This document shows positions 24,517-33,564 of a stretch of 33,564 nt of DNA, piece after piece (position 1 is the first letter of the stretch; the number at the start of each line of letters is the position of its first letter). The notes under the pieces are model-generated. The model did not search any database and was not told where the DNA came from. It was given only the letters and a program-made list of their open reading frames with translations. Source of the DNA: Nitrospirota bacterium (GTDB lineage Bacteria; Nitrospirota; Thermodesulfovibrionia; JACRGW01; JBFLZU01); NCBI GenBank assembly GCA_040756155.1, contig JBFLZU010000029.1:13104-46667 (forward strand), given 5' to 3'. Made by a program: the position numbers and the translations under genes.

Positions 24517-25484
24517 GTAAATATATGATAGGAAATCTTTCTCTCCACTGTCAAGGGAATCATAGATTCAAAGATACCCTCTGCGTGCTCAATATCATCT
24601 CTAATCTGCTCCGATAGCATCGCTGGATCGCTAAAGGCAATCTCATCACGGATTCTATCGAGAAATTTTACCCTGATAGTCTTTCCAATAATATTTTCCT
24701 TAAAGGCTAAGATGTGAACCTCTATGCTGAGTTTTTTCCCACCAAATGTAGGATTGCATCCTATATTTGCTACACCCTTAAATGAATGTCCATCAAACTC
24801 CACAAATACCGCATAGACACCATCTTCAGGTATAAGTTCATTCTCTGACATCAGGTTCGCTGTTGGTATACCGAGTAACTTCTGCCCTCTATCACTACCC
24901 GTTATTACAATACCCTGAATGGAATAATAGCGTCCAAGGAGTGCATTTGCATTTTTTACCCTACCACTTAAGAGATAATTTCTTATCTTTGAACTACTTA
25001 CCACAGTATTACCCAATCTAACAGGTCCAACCACATATACCGAAAAACTGAATTGTTTGCTAAGTTCCTCAAGATGTCTTACATCACCTGATCTATTTTT
25101 ACCAAAGGTATAATCCTGCCCAACCCATACTTCATTTACATGTATCTTCCCGACAAGGATATCAGAAACAAACTCAAGAGGATGCATGGAGGCAAATTCT
25201 TTTGTAAATCTGGCAGTTACAATCACATCTACACCCATATCCTCGATAAGCCTCGTCTTCTCACTGAATGTAGTGAGGAGTTTTGGTGATTTTTCTGGTG
25301 CGATCACCTTCAAGGGATGAGGCTCAAAAGTAAGAACAACTGATGTCCCCCCAATCTCACCTGCCTTCTCTACAATCTTCCGTAGTATTACCTGATGTCC
25401 GATATGAACACCATCAAAGTTCCCTATGGTTATTATTGGCTTCTTAAATCTTTCATCGAGTTTATCCAGCTTGAGCAAAAGCAT
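24507..25484 (-). CDS. ribF: bifunctional riboflavin kinase/FAD synthetase
   Basis: 325 aa. The N-terminal FAD synthetase (nucleotidyltransferase) domain has GNFDGVHIGHQVILRK and the WVGQDYTFGKNRSGD segment. The C-terminal flavokinase domain has GRYYSIQGIVITGSDRGQKLLGIPTANL, the PTAN Mg-ATP motif, and the GVANIGCNPTF and EVHIL segments. It makes FMN and FAD from riboflavin. Its final codons and TAG stop lie inside the tRNA-Val gene. No ribosome-binding site is seen; a TATAAT hexamer (25495-25490) sits only 5 bp before the ATG, compatible with a leaderless message, although no good -35 accompanies it. Processing of the tRNA 5' end would cut the shared transcript inside the ribF stop region. 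Confidence 0.96.
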   Translation of the reverse strand: MLLLKLDKLDERFKKPIITIGNFDGVHIGHQVILRKIVEKAGEIGGTSVVLTFEPHPLKVIAPEKSPKLLTTFSEKTRLIEDMGVDVIVTARFTKEFASMHPLEFVSDILVGKIHVNEVWVGQDYTFGKNRSGDVRHLEELSKQFSFSVYVVGPVRLGNTVVSSSKIRNYLLSGRVKNANALLGRYYSIQGIVITGSDRGQKLLGIPTANLMSENELIPEDGVYAVFVEFDGHSFKGVANIGCNPTFGGKKLSIEVHILAFKENIIGKTIRVKFLDRIRDEIAFSDPAMLSEQIRDDIEHAEGIFESMIPLTVERKISYHIFTGA

Positions 25485-25657
25485 ATAATATTATATCAGA
25501 ACGCTTCTAAAACTTCATACATTTTTCTTGCAGAATGTAATTGATATAAACTATTATTATGACAAAAATCATACCATAACTCTCAGGATATGTTATTTTA
25601 ATGATATTAAGTCCTTGAGTAATTTAGGCTTAATAACAAAAGAGAAAGGAGAAGGAG

Positions 25658-25876
25658 ATGAAAGAGAAGGTAGAAGCAGTATTGGAGAGGTTAAGACCTG
25701 CTATACAGGCACATGGTGGTGATGTCGAACTTGTTGATGTAGCAGAGGGGGTTGTAAAGGTAAGGTTAACAGGTGCCTGTGGTGCATGTCCTATGTCTAT
25801 AATCACATTAAAAAATGGCATAGAAGCGGTACTGAAAGAAGAGATTCCAGAAGTGGTAAGTGTAGAATCGGCTTAA
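25658..25876 (+). CDS. NifU C-terminal domain Fe-S scaffold protein
   Basis: 72 aa, a stand-alone NifU_C (Nfu) domain. [17 protein letters not shown] and the cluster-binding CxxC in [20 protein letters not shown] are diagnostic. It carries or delivers [4Fe-4S] clusters in the cytoplasm. Preceded by the strong purine-rich site AGGAGAAGGAG just before ATG. It starts a short plus-strand run with the oxidase-like, DUF1858 and small cysteine genes, but 84 bp containing a palindrome separate it from the next gene, so it may be transcribed separately. Confidence 0.95.
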   Translation: MKEKVEAVLERLRPAIQAHGGDVELVDVAEGVVKVRLTGACGACPMSIITLKNGIEAVLKEEIPEVVSVESA

Positions 25877-25891
25877 AAGATATACTGAAAC

Positions 25892-25909
25892 CTATGATAT
25901 GTATCATAG
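25892..25909 (+). promoter_or_regulatory. FNR/CRP-like palindrome upstream of the mini-oxidase gene
   Basis: CTATGATA-TG-TATCATAG is a perfect 8-bp inverted repeat. Its core ATGAT-N4-ATCAT differs from the FNR consensus TTGAT-N4-ATCAA only at the outer base of each half. Its centre is 60 bp before the start codon. A weak -10-like TATCTT (25930-25935) would put the centre near -41.5, the class II activator position. Binding is inference. Confidence 0.5.
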
Positions 25910-25960
25910 AAATCAATTAATAAATAAGATATCTTTATTCAGATTTGATGGGAGGGGGCA

Positions 25961-26371
25961 ATGGATAAAACAACGGTATGGTTCATAAAAGCCAGCATGA
26001 TCTATTTTGTCATAGGTGCCACAATAGGGCTATTCATTGCGATGTTGCCTGAATGGACAGGAATCTACAGGAGTATCCATGTTCATCTTAACCTTATAGG
26101 GTGGATGAGCATGATGATCTTCGGAGTAGGCTACCACATACTCCCAAGATTCAGTGGAAAACCACTTTTCAGTCCATCCCTGGCAAGAGTTCAGTTCTGG
26201 CTTTCAAATATAGGTCTTGTGGGGATGTCATTTTCATGGGCATTTCTATACCACACACAATCAGCAGTCTATCAGTTTTCGCTCGTATTTTTTGCGCTGT
26301 TGGAAGTTATCGCTGTATATCTATTTGTGTATAATATATTCAAAACAATCCAGGCAGCTCCAGCTGCATAA
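25961..26371 (+). CDS. four-helix cbb3-oxidase-subunit-I-like membrane protein
   Basis: 136 aa with four hydrophobic helices (about 8-28, 40-62, 78-98, 106-126). The segment RSIHVHLNLIGWMSMMIFGVGYHILPRFSGKPLF resembles helices II-III of heme-copper oxidase subunit I, including the H-x-H-x-N-x-x-G pattern that carries a heme ligand in the full enzyme, and GVGYHILPRF. The other eight or so helices and the CuB site are absent, so it cannot be a complete oxidase. It may bind heme or work with other redox proteins. Starts at ATG after GGGAGGGGG. The next gene's ribosome-binding site begins at its stop codon, implying co-transcription. Function unknown. Confidence 0.75.
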   Translation: MDKTTVWFIKASMIYFVIGATIGLFIAMLPEWTGIYRSIHVHLNLIGWMSMMIFGVGYHILPRFSGKPLFSPSLARVQFWLSNIGLVGMSFSWAFLYHTQSAVYQFSLVFFALLEVIAVYLFVYNIFKTIQAAPAA

Positions 26372-26384
26372 GGAGGTAAAGGTG

Positions 26385-26594
26385 ATGGGAGATACAAAGA
26401 CAGTAATCACAAAAGATATGGTGATAGGTGACATCCTGAAGGAAAAGCCTTCTGCCGTAAGGGTAATTGAGAAGTATTTTGGACAGGGATGCTTCACATG
26501 TCCGGGAATGAAAATGGAAGACCTCAAATTCGGTGCAATGATGCACGGTATAGATCCAGAGGTAATAGTAAAGGAAATAAACGAGCTGGATTAA
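26385..26594 (+). CDS. DUF1858 redox-disulfide-type protein
   Basis: 69 aa. Matches the DUF1858 / hybrid-cluster-protein-associated domain: MVIGDILKEKPSAVRVIEKYFGQGCFTCPG with the CxxC pair at 36-39, then the typical MEDLKFGAMMHGIDPEVIVKEIN helix. AGGAGG (26371-26376) overlaps the stop region of the upstream gene, 8 bp before the ATG. GTG at 26382 is an alternative. Longer upstream frames run through the oxidase-like gene and are not real. These domains are proposed to act as small thiol redox or metal-binding modules; the exact role is not established. Confidence 0.85.
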   Translation: MGDTKTVITKDMVIGDILKEKPSAVRVIEKYFGQGCFTCPGMKMEDLKFGAMMHGIDPEVIVKEINELD

Positions 26595-26620
26595 TTGGCA
26601 ATTGATGGAGAAGATCGTTG

Positions 26621-26755
26621 ATGGAAGAAAAACATGAATGCCTCAACTGTAAGAATACCAGTGAGAATATAGTTCTTTTGGTCTGCGAATACCAGGGAAT
26701 GACAAAATGGGTATGTGTTCGCTGTCTGCCTATACTCATACATGGGGCACACTAA
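26621..26755 (+). CDS. 44-aa cysteine-rich protein of unknown function
   Basis: Very short frame: MEEKHECLNCKNTSENIV then LLVCEYQGMTKWVCVRCLP and a short His-containing tail. Two CxxC pairs (residues 7-10 and 32-35) plus Cys22 and several His residues suggest a zinc-ribbon or rubredoxin-like metal site. GGAG lies 10 bp before the ATG. It follows DUF1858 by 26 bp on the same strand and is the last gene before a convergent methyltransferase. No family is recognised with certainty. The cysteine spacing makes a chance open frame unlikely. Confidence 0.6.
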   Translation: MEEKHECLNCKNTSENIVLLVCEYQGMTKWVCVRCLPILIHGAH

Positions 26756-26762
26756 AAATGCA

Positions 26763-26845
26763 TAGCGAGCGGTTAGCGAGCGAATATGAAACAAAGATAA
26801 CTCCTTACATTTCGAAGCTGAAAGCTTCAAAATGTATAGCGAGCG
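26763..26845. repeat. TAGCGAGCG repeats and hairpin at the end of the trmN6-like gene
   Basis: TAGCGAGCG occurs at 26763-26771, 26774-26782 and 26837-26845. Between them ACATTT-C-GAAGCT (26807-26819) pairs with AGCTTC-A-AAATGT (26823-26835) around a GAA loop; the trmN6 stop codon overlaps its edge. The hairpin can act as a weak bidirectional terminator for the convergent genes. Confidence 0.6.
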
Positions 26846-27581
26846 CATTCCCCGCATCAGGGACACCATAAATCCTTTTCATCTCTGCAGAATAACCGCC
26901 ATTCTTATTATATACATATAGTGGTGGCATTACCTTTAGCTCCTGTTTTCCTTCCTTTACTCCTTCAACAAGCACCATCTTAGCCACACCACCTTCTTTT
27001 GAATGGACAAATCTCATCCTTTTAGGTTCAATCTCATAGTGTTTCATCTTCACCATTAGTTCAATCAGTCTTGCAGGATGGTATATTAGAGCGAGCCTTC
27101 CTTTTGCCCTTAGGAGATACCTCGAGATATCAAGTATATCGTCTATCTTCATCAGAAGTTCATGCCTTGCAATTGCCCTTTCGTCCTCAGGTGATATAAG
27201 CCCTGTCTTTGGTCTCCTGTATGGTGGATTACATAATACAAGTTCAAATGACTTCTCTGGCAGGATGCTATGAAGATCTTTTATGTCTGCATGGATTATC
27301 TCTATCTGTTTAGAAAGATTATTAAATTCGATATTTTTCTCTCCGAGCTCTACGAGGGTCTTCTGTATTTCCACCGCATATATCTTTGCATGAGGATATC
27401 TCCTTGCAAGTATCATCGAGATTATACAAACACCTGCACCAAGCTCAACAGCAGTAATGAGTCTCTTAAGATTGATAAAATATGGAAGGATTAGCGAATC
27501 GACAGAAAAGCGGTATCCGTGTTTTCGCTGAAAGATCTTCAGGTCAAGTATGCTATCAAGGGTTTCTTCATCACAGTGCAT
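26805..27581 (-). CDS. TrmN6-like tRNA1(Val) A37 N6-methyltransferase
   Basis: 258 aa. Rossmann-fold class I SAM methyltransferase: motif I VELGAGVCIISMILARRYP, acidic loop VEIQ, motif IV catalytic NPPY (LVLCNPPYRRP) typical of N6-adenine methylases, and a RFSVDSLILPYF N-terminal segment as in TrmN6/YfiC. In E. coli the enzyme modifies A37 of tRNA-Val; the target here is inferred. The last ~14 residues (NALAIHFEAFSFEM) are encoded by the repeat and hairpin region, so the C-terminus looks recently extended. The ribosome-binding GGGGAG sits in the 3' arm of the hairpin at 27590-27616. Downstream of atpC on the same strand. Confidence 0.85.
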   Translation of the reverse strand: MHCDEETLDSILDLKIFQRKHGYRFSVDSLILPYFINLKRLITAVELGAGVCIISMILARRYPHAKIYAVEIQKTLVELGEKNIEFNNLSKQIEIIHADIKDLHSILPEKSFELVLCNPPYRRPKTGLISPEDERAIARHELLMKIDDILDISRYLLRAKGRLALIYHPARLIELMVKMKHYEIEPKRMRFVHSKEGGVAKMVLVEGVKEGKQELKVMPPLYVYNKNGGYSAEMKRIYGVPDAGNALAIHFEAFSFEM

Positions 27582-27589
27582 TAACGGCT

Positions 27590-27616
27590 CCCCAAAAAAT
27601 CTTTTGATTTTTGGGG
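27590..27616 (-). repeat. palindromic repeat covering the trmN6 ribosome-binding site
   Basis: CCCC-A6-TC (27590-27601) and GA-T5-GGGG (27606-27616) form a stem with a TTTT loop (one base unpaired). On the minus strand the GGGG arm is part of the GGGGAG ribosome-binding site 8 bp before ATG. The sequence is a sister of the palindrome inside pheT at 13907-13934. No T run follows the stem, so it is not a standard terminator. Confidence 0.65.
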
Positions 27617-27638
27617 TACCTCTATAAAATGGGTTCTT

Positions 27639-28046
27639 CTAAGGTCCTTTTTTCTCTGCTACATGAAGCCTTACGGTAGAACGTTGAAGTGCTACCGTTG
27701 CTCTCGCAATATCAATCATTTCCATCTGTTTCAGTCTTTCTTCCGCACGCTTCTTAGCTGCAATTGCCCTCTCAATATCTATATCCTCAGATCTCTCTGC
27801 GCTATCAGCAAGAATGAGAACTTTATCAGGTCTAACCTCCGCATATCCCTGGTTCACAAAAACATAACCCGTCTCATTTCCCTTTTTATAGATGAGCATT
27901 CCTATCTTGAGGGTTGTAAGAAAAGGTGTATGTCCTGGCAACACACCGAACTCTCCCTCACTTCCAGCACACACAACTTCATCAACCTCATCGCTCAGAA
28001 CAAGACCATAAGGAGTAACGATTTCAAGTCTTAACTTATTTCCCAC
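27639..28046 (-). CDS. atpC: ATP synthase F1 epsilon subunit
   Basis: 135 aa. The N-terminal beta sandwich ([45 protein letters not shown]) is highly characteristic; the C-terminal two-helix hairpin ([16 protein letters not shown]) is present. Part of the central rotor stalk; the helices can inhibit ATP hydrolysis. Last gene of the ATP synthase cluster, 84 bp after atpD with an AT-rich repeat in the gap. Confidence 0.98.
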   Translation of the reverse strand: MGNKLRLEIVTPYGLVLSDEVDEVVCAGSEGEFGVLPGHTPFLTTLKIGMLIYKKGNETGYVFVNQGYAEVRPDKVLILADSAERSEDIDIERAIAAKKRAEERLKQMEMIDIARATVALQRSTVRLHVAEKKGP

Positions 28047-28067
28047 CTTATTTCTCCTAAATCAAAC

Positions 28068-28130
28068 TGCAAAAAGCAAAATTCAAAATTCCTCAATTTT
28101 GCATTTTTCATTTTTAATTTTGAATTTAAA
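28068..28130. repeat. AT-rich intergenic repeat, copy 2
   Basis: Fills most of the atpD-atpC gap with GCAAAATTCAAAATT on the left and AATTTTGCATTTTTCATTTTTAA-type sequence on the right, forming an imperfect palindrome. Related to 2735-2820 and 29571-29652. Confidence 0.65.
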
Positions 28131-29649
<1,519 letters not shown>

Positions 29650-29652
<3 letters not shown>

Positions 29653-30534
29653 TTTCACTTTCAGTGCCTCCACACCACCAACAATATCCATTAGTTCCTT
29701 TGTGATACTCGCCTGCCTTACCTTATTCGCCATTAATGTAATCTTTGCAACGATGTCCTCACAGTTTTTGGAGGCATTCTCCATTGCATTCATCCTTGCA
29801 GCCTCTTCAGCAGCCGAAGACTCAAGGAGCGATCTGTAAACCTGTATCTCGATATATTTTGGTAAGAGGCTTTTAAATAGTATCTCAGCAGAAGGTTCAT
29901 AAAGGAAATCCGTAGCAATTGTAACCTGTTCAGCACTGGTCTCATCGGTCTCTAATTCTTTTATAGGAAGGAGTCTCACAATGGAAAGCTTCTGAGCAAG
30001 AAGCGTCTTAAATTCATTGTATATGAGAATAACCTCATCTATGTCCTCATTTATGTAATTCTCTATCAAATCATTTGCAATCTCCTGTGCATTCGCATAG
30101 GTTACCCTCCCAGAGAGTCCAACCCAGGATTTTCTTATTGGTATGTTCCTTCTGCGGAAGTAATCGCGGGACTTCTTCCCAATGACACTAAGACTCAATT
30201 CAAAACCCTCTTTCTTTAAAGATTCAATATAATGAGTTGCAACCCTCAGGATATTAGTATTAAATGCTCCACAGAGACCTCTATCAGAAGTCATCACAAG
30301 AACCCCTACAGTCTTTCTCGGTCTAACAGCAAAGAGTGGGTGTCGTTCCCTCTCTGCAACCCTCGCAAGGTCAGAAAGAGCTGAATCCATCTTTATGGCA
30401 TAATGCCTGAAATCCAACATCCTGTCTTGGACCTTCCTCAGCTTTGCAGCAGCCACCATCTTCATTGCCCTCGTAATCTTCTGAGTGCTCTGGATGGCCT
30501 TTATTCTCTTTCTTAAATCCCTTAAAGTCGGCAT
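29650..30534 (-). CDS. atpG: ATP synthase F1 gamma subunit
   Basis: 294 aa. N-terminal helix MPTLRDLRKRIKAIQSTQKITRAMKMVAAAKLRK and C-terminal helix SRSDLESSAAEEAARMNAMENASKN-type segment form the rotor coiled coil; the Rossmann-like centre has VLVMTSDRGLCGAFN. Rotates inside the alpha3beta3 ring. It lies 49 bp after atpA. That gap has short GGGA-rich near-repeats but no clear signal. Confidence 0.98.
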
Positions 30535-30583
30535 CTATCCTCACTCTGAGAAGTCTTACTTCCCATTTCCTATCTCCCACTTA

Positions 30584-32101
30584 TCATGGTTGAAATGTCT
30601 TCTTAAAATTCGTAATTGCCTCGGTAATCTTTGCTTTAAGCTCATCATCTATCGTTTTCTTTTCCATTAGTTCTTTCTTTATATCCTGCTTTTCTGTCTT
30701 TATATACCTGAGGAATCCGTCTTCGAAATCTCTTATTAACTCAACAGGTAGGTCATCGAGGTAGCCCTGTGTCCCTGCAAAAATGAGTATTATCTGTTCA
30801 TCTACTGGCATGGGCACATATTGATCTTGCTTCAGAAGTTCAATCATTCTTCTGCCTCTCTCGAGTTGGGCAAGAGTTGCCTTATCAAGGTCAGAGGCAA
30901 ACTGGGCAAATGCAGCGAGTTCTCTGTACTGTGCAAGGTCGAGTCTGAGCATTCCAGCAATCTGTTTCATAGCCTTTATCTGTGCTGCGCCTCCAACACG
31001 GCTAACAGAAAGACCAACATTAATAGCTGGCCTAACACCACCATAAAATAGTTCTGTCTCAAGGAATATCTGACCATCTGTAATTGAAATAACATTTGTC
31101 GGTATATAACCCGAGATGTCTCCAGCCTGGGTCTCGATCACTGGAAGGGCTGTAAGTGAGCCACCACCGTATTCATCAGAGAGTTTTGCTGCCCTCTCAA
31201 GAAGTCTCGAATGCAGGTAGAATACATCACCGGGATAGGCCTCACGGGCTGGTGGACGCCTGAGAAGCAAAGAGAGCTGCCTGTATGCATGAGCCTGTTT
31301 CGAAAGATCATCATAACAGATAAGGGCATGCATACCTTTGTCCCGGAAATACTCACTCATTGCACACCCTACATAGGGAGCTATATACTGCATTGGGGCA
31401 GGGTCACTAGCTGTTGCAGCAACAACTATTGTATGATCCATAGCACCGTATTGTTCAAGAATATTCACTGTTCGCACAACAACAGGTCTCCTCTGCCCGA
31501 CTAATACATAGATACAGATAACATCTCCGCCTTTTTGATTTATAATCGTATCGATAAGGATAGCAGACTTTCCTGTCTGACGGTCACCTATGATAAGTTC
31601 TCTCTGTCCCCTTCCAATAGGAATCATAGAGTCTATAGCCTTTATACCTGTCTGTAGGGGCTCCTTAACAGGTTGCCTTCTTACAATACCAGGTGCCACA
31701 ACATCTACAGGTCTGGTCTCTGTAGCATGTATGGGACCCTTCCCATCTATTGGGCGACCAACGGCATCCACTACCCTGCCTATCAATGCCTCACCAACAG
31801 TGGTCTCCATGATTCTTCCAGTACGTTTTACTATGTCACCTTCTTTAATAAGCTTATCCTCCCCAAAAAGCACTACACCAACTGAATCTTCCTCGAGGTT
31901 AAGAACCATCCCGACGACATCATTCGGAAATTCCAGTAGCTCAGAAGCCATCGCATTATCCAGCCCATATATCCTCGCAACACCATCACCGACGTATGTG
32001 ACAACTCCAATCTCACTGACATCAACCCTTTTCTCAAAATCTGTTATCTGTTTTCTTAAAAGTTCACTTATTTCCTCTACCTTGATATCCATTATTTCCA
32101 T
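30584..32101 (-). CDS. atpA: ATP synthase F1 alpha subunit
   Basis: 505 aa. P-loop [15 protein letters not shown], the non-catalytic-site region [44 protein letters not shown]-type signature, and the Arg-finger region [11 protein letters not shown]. Start ATG at 32101 lies 5 bp after AGGGGTG, which overlaps the atpH stop; the next ATG (residue 4) is an alternative with a weaker site. Part of the hexameric F1 head. Confidence 0.99.
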   Translation of the reverse strand: MEIMDIKVEEISELLRKQITDFEKRVDVSEIGVVTYVGDGVARIYGLDNAMASELLEFPNDVVGMVLNLEEDSVGVVLFGEDKLIKEGDIVKRTGRIMETTVGEALIGRVVDAVGRPIDGKGPIHATETRPVDVVAPGIVRRQPVKEPLQTGIKAIDSMIPIGRGQRELIIGDRQTGKSAILIDTIINQKGGDVICIYVLVGQRRPVVVRTVNILEQYGAMDHTIVVAATASDPAPMQYIAPYVGCAMSEYFRDKGMHALICYDDLSKQAHAYRQLSLLLRRPPAREAYPGDVFYLHSRLLERAAKLSDEYGGGSLTALPVIETQAGDISGYIPTNVISITDGQIFLETELFYGGVRPAINVGLSVSRVGGAAQIKAMKQIAGMLRLDLAQYRELAAFAQFASDLDKATLAQLERGRRMIELLKQDQYVPMPVDEQIILIFAGTQGYLDDLPVELIRDFEDGFLRYIKTEKQDIKKELMEKKTIDDELKAKITEAITNFKKTFQP

Positions 32102-32105
32102 AACA

Positions 32106-32648
32106 TCACCCCTTTATAAGTTCATCTTTCAAAAGCCTTAACTGGCCTTTTAAACTACTATCATACATCGTACTTCCTACCTTAATAAGAACACCGCCAA
32201 GAAGGGATGGCTCGATGGCGACCACTACATCTACCTCCCTACTATCTGTCATCGCCTTCAGTGCTTCTTTAAGCCTCGATTCATAATCTTTATCTATCTT
32301 AATCGGCGTCATAACAACGGCTTTTATCCTTTGCTTCCTTTCCATATAGAGGCTTGTTGCTATCCTGAGAATCTCGGGAAGCATATTTATAACTCCTGAT
32401 TCAGAAAGATATAGAGCGAATCTGACTGTTTTATCTGAAAGTTTTCCCTTGGTTGCAATCTGCCTGAGAACCCTTTCTTTTTCCTCTGAGGTAAACAGGG
32501 GGCTTAAAAACAAATCCTTAAATTCCTTGCTTCGTGTCATCAGGTCACTGATTGCATTGAGTTCTTTAATTGCTACAGGAGCATCTTCGATACCAATTAT
32601 ATCGAGGAGGGTCTTTGCGTATTTTCTTGATTCTTTCTTCTGTCTCAA
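32106..32648 (-). CDS. atpH: ATP synthase F1 delta subunit
   Basis: 180 aa. The N-terminal helical bundle starts [14 protein letters not shown]; the C-terminal segment ([37 protein letters not shown]) carries the family signature. Links the peripheral stalk to the top of F1. Overlaps atpF by 4 bp and lies 4 bp before atpA, so the genes are tightly coupled. Confidence 0.97.
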   Translation of the reverse strand: MRQKKESRKYAKTLLDIIGIEDAPVAIKELNAISDLMTRSKEFKDLFLSPLFTSEEKERVLRQIATKGKLSDKTVRFALYLSESGVINMLPEILRIATSLYMERKQRIKAVVMTPIKIDKDYESRLKEALKAMTDSREVDVVVAIEPSLLGGVLIKVGSTMYDSSLKGQLRLLKDELIKG

Positions 32649-33223
32649 TTCTTCGCCTCTATCTTATTAAGAGACTCTTCAAAGAGTCTCCTCTGTTCTT
32701 CTTCTGTAAGTTTATCTTTAATCCTCTTTTCTGCAAGTTCCATGGCTATTTCAATCGCCTCTGCCTTTATAGCCTCTCTTGCACGTCTGAGTTCAAATTC
32801 AATATTTATCCTTGCCTGCTCAAGTATTCTTTGTTTTAATTTGTCGCCCAATTCTATAAGATTATCCCGTTCCTTTTCTCCGGCACGCCTTGATGCAGCG
32901 AGGATTTCTTCTACCTCTTTATCCTTTACTTTAATTTTTTCTTCAATTTGTTGAAATGCCTTCAGTGCAAGGGTCTTTGCTTCTTCAGCTTCTTTAAGCG
33001 ATTTTTCGATTCCCTCTGACCTCTTTTTGAAAAAGTCCTTTACTGGTTTACCGAGAAACTTCACAAGAATAAAGACAAGTATTCCAAAATTGATTATTCT
33101 CCATACCCAATCTTTTAAAGAAACCTCATGTACTTCACCAGCAGCAAAGGCAGAGACTTCAACTACAAAAAGAAGTATTAAGAATATGATGCTCGATGTG
33201 CGACACACAATACTCGGATTCAT
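32645..33223 (-). CDS. atpF: ATP synthase F0 subunit b
   Basis: 192 aa. Two hydrophobic stretches: a signal-peptide-like one at 8-28 (IIFLILLFVVEVSAFA) and the membrane anchor at about 42-62 (IINFGILVFILVKFLGKPVKDFF). A long charged coiled coil (65-190) forms the stator. The extra N-terminal hydrophobic segment is longer than in E. coli b and resembles b subunits of lineages with separate b and b'. Overlaps atpH and the upstream b' gene by 4 bp each. Confidence 0.95.
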   Translation of the reverse strand: MNPSIVCRTSSIIFLILLFVVEVSAFAAGEVHEVSLKDWVWRIINFGILVFILVKFLGKPVKDFFKKRSEGIEKSLKEAEEAKTLALKAFQQIEEKIKVKDKEVEEILAASRRAGEKERDNLIELGDKLKQRILEQARINIEFELRRAREAIKAEAIEIAMELAEKRIKDKLTEEEQRRLFEESLNKIEAKN

Positions 33224-33564
33224 AGTTCCTTACCCACGAGCCTCTCTACTATCTGATTTGAAATAATGTAGACATCTTCTCGAAGCTTTGCCCTTGCTTT
33301 CTCTGCCTCTTCATTGATCTTTGTCATCGCATCTTCTAACATCGATTCAGCAGTCTTCCTTGAAGCCGCTATCCTTTTACTCTGCTCTTCTATTCCCTGG
33401 TTCAATAAATCCCGATATATCTCTTTTGACCTCATTCTCGCCTCAGCTATAGCCCTGTTAAACTCGGCAAGGAGTCTCTCACTCTTTTCTCTGAGCGCCT
33501 TCGCCTCATCAAGGGCAATAGAGATAGCATCTGACCTTTTCCTTATAATCCTGAGGATTGGTTT
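33220..33564 (-). CDS. ATP synthase F0 subunit b' (5' end outside the window)
   Basis: 114 residues visible. The frame is open to the window edge: PILRIIRKRSDAISIALDEA continues through EARMRSKEIYRDLL to a C-terminus ending ISNQIVERLVGKEL. The conserved post-membrane start and coiled coil identify a b/b'-type stator; the membrane helix lies beyond the edge. An internal ATG at 33435 would miss this part. Two b-type genes in tandem imply a heterodimeric b/b' stalk. Subunits a and c are not in the window. Confidence 0.93.
   Translation of the reverse strand, partial: KPILRIIRKRSDAISIALDEAKALREKSERLLAEFNRAIAEARMRSKEIYRDLLNQGIEEQSKRIAASRKTAESMLEDAMTKINEEAEKARAKLREDVYIISNQIVERLVGKEL

Noticed and set aside
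26217-26594. 125-aa frame starting inside the oxidase-like gene
   Set aside because: Its first part is in the wrong frame for the oxidase-like protein. The true DUF1858 gene begins at 26385 next to a strong ribosome-binding site.
27590-27616. Rho-independent terminator of the atp operon
   Set aside because: No T run follows the stem on the minus strand; the stem is AT-rich inside and overlaps the next gene's ribosome-binding site.
31590-32141. 183-aa plus-strand frame
   Set aside because: Lies antisense to atpA, is rich in Ser/Thr/Pro as expected for a shadow frame, and has no recognisable domain.

Overview
The window is a gene-dense stretch of a bacterial chromosome of low-to-medium GC content. 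Almost everything in it is core housekeeping machinery. The mix of a type IV pilus cluster, a four-helix cytochrome-oxidase-like protein next to a DUF1858 redox protein, a short TatA, two iron regulators and split b/b' ATP synthase stators is what I would expect from an anaerobic or microaerophilic Gram-negative lineage such as Nitrospirota (Thermodesulfovibrio-like) or a related deep branch. No 16S gene is present, so this placement is inference.

Layout. (1) 15-8141, minus strand: pilB-pilT-pilC-pilS-pilR and an M16 peptidase, apparently one operon with a sigma70-type promoter at 8193-8221. (2) 8260-14753, plus strand: thrS-infC-rpmI-rplT-pheS-pheT, the classic translation operon. It has a long structured leader, a thrS that probably lacks the first half of its TGS domain, an AUA-initiated infC that is only visible if a non-standard start is allowed, a palindromic insertion between rpmI and rplT, and a pheT without its EMAP tRNA-binding domain. 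(3) 14755-19461, minus strand: a TPR/cNMP-binding protein, a 52-codon tatA, a DtxR-FeoA fusion regulator, feoB, fur and an HU gene. Fur-box-like palindromes precede both feoB and fur. A 145-bp multi-hairpin element separates those two genes, and a 16-bp perfect terminator ends the HU gene. (4) 19556-21175, plus strand: dciA and a GAF-PAS protein, divergent from HU with overlapping promoters. (5) 21167-25484, minus strand: tig-clpP-clpX, tRNA-Val(GAC) and ribF; the ribF stop codon lies inside the tRNA gene. (6) 25658-26755, plus strand: a NifU-type Fe-S scaffold, the mini oxidase-like membrane protein, a DUF1858 protein and a 44-aa four-cysteine-plus protein. (7) 26805-33564, minus strand: a TrmN6-like methyltransferase and the ATP synthase genes atpC-D-G-A-H-F and a partial atpF'.

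The least ordinary signals are small. They include dispersed palindromes, one of them sitting in frame inside pheT with a sister copy over the trmN6 ribosome-binding site; AT-rich intergenic repeats at three sites; a 15-bp minisatellite that forms part of the M16 signal peptide; and a heptanucleotide repeat inside dciA. I found no phage, transposase, CRISPR array or defence system. The best candidate for a little-described functional unit is the mini-oxidase/DUF1858/small-cysteine-protein cluster preceded by an FNR-like palindrome.
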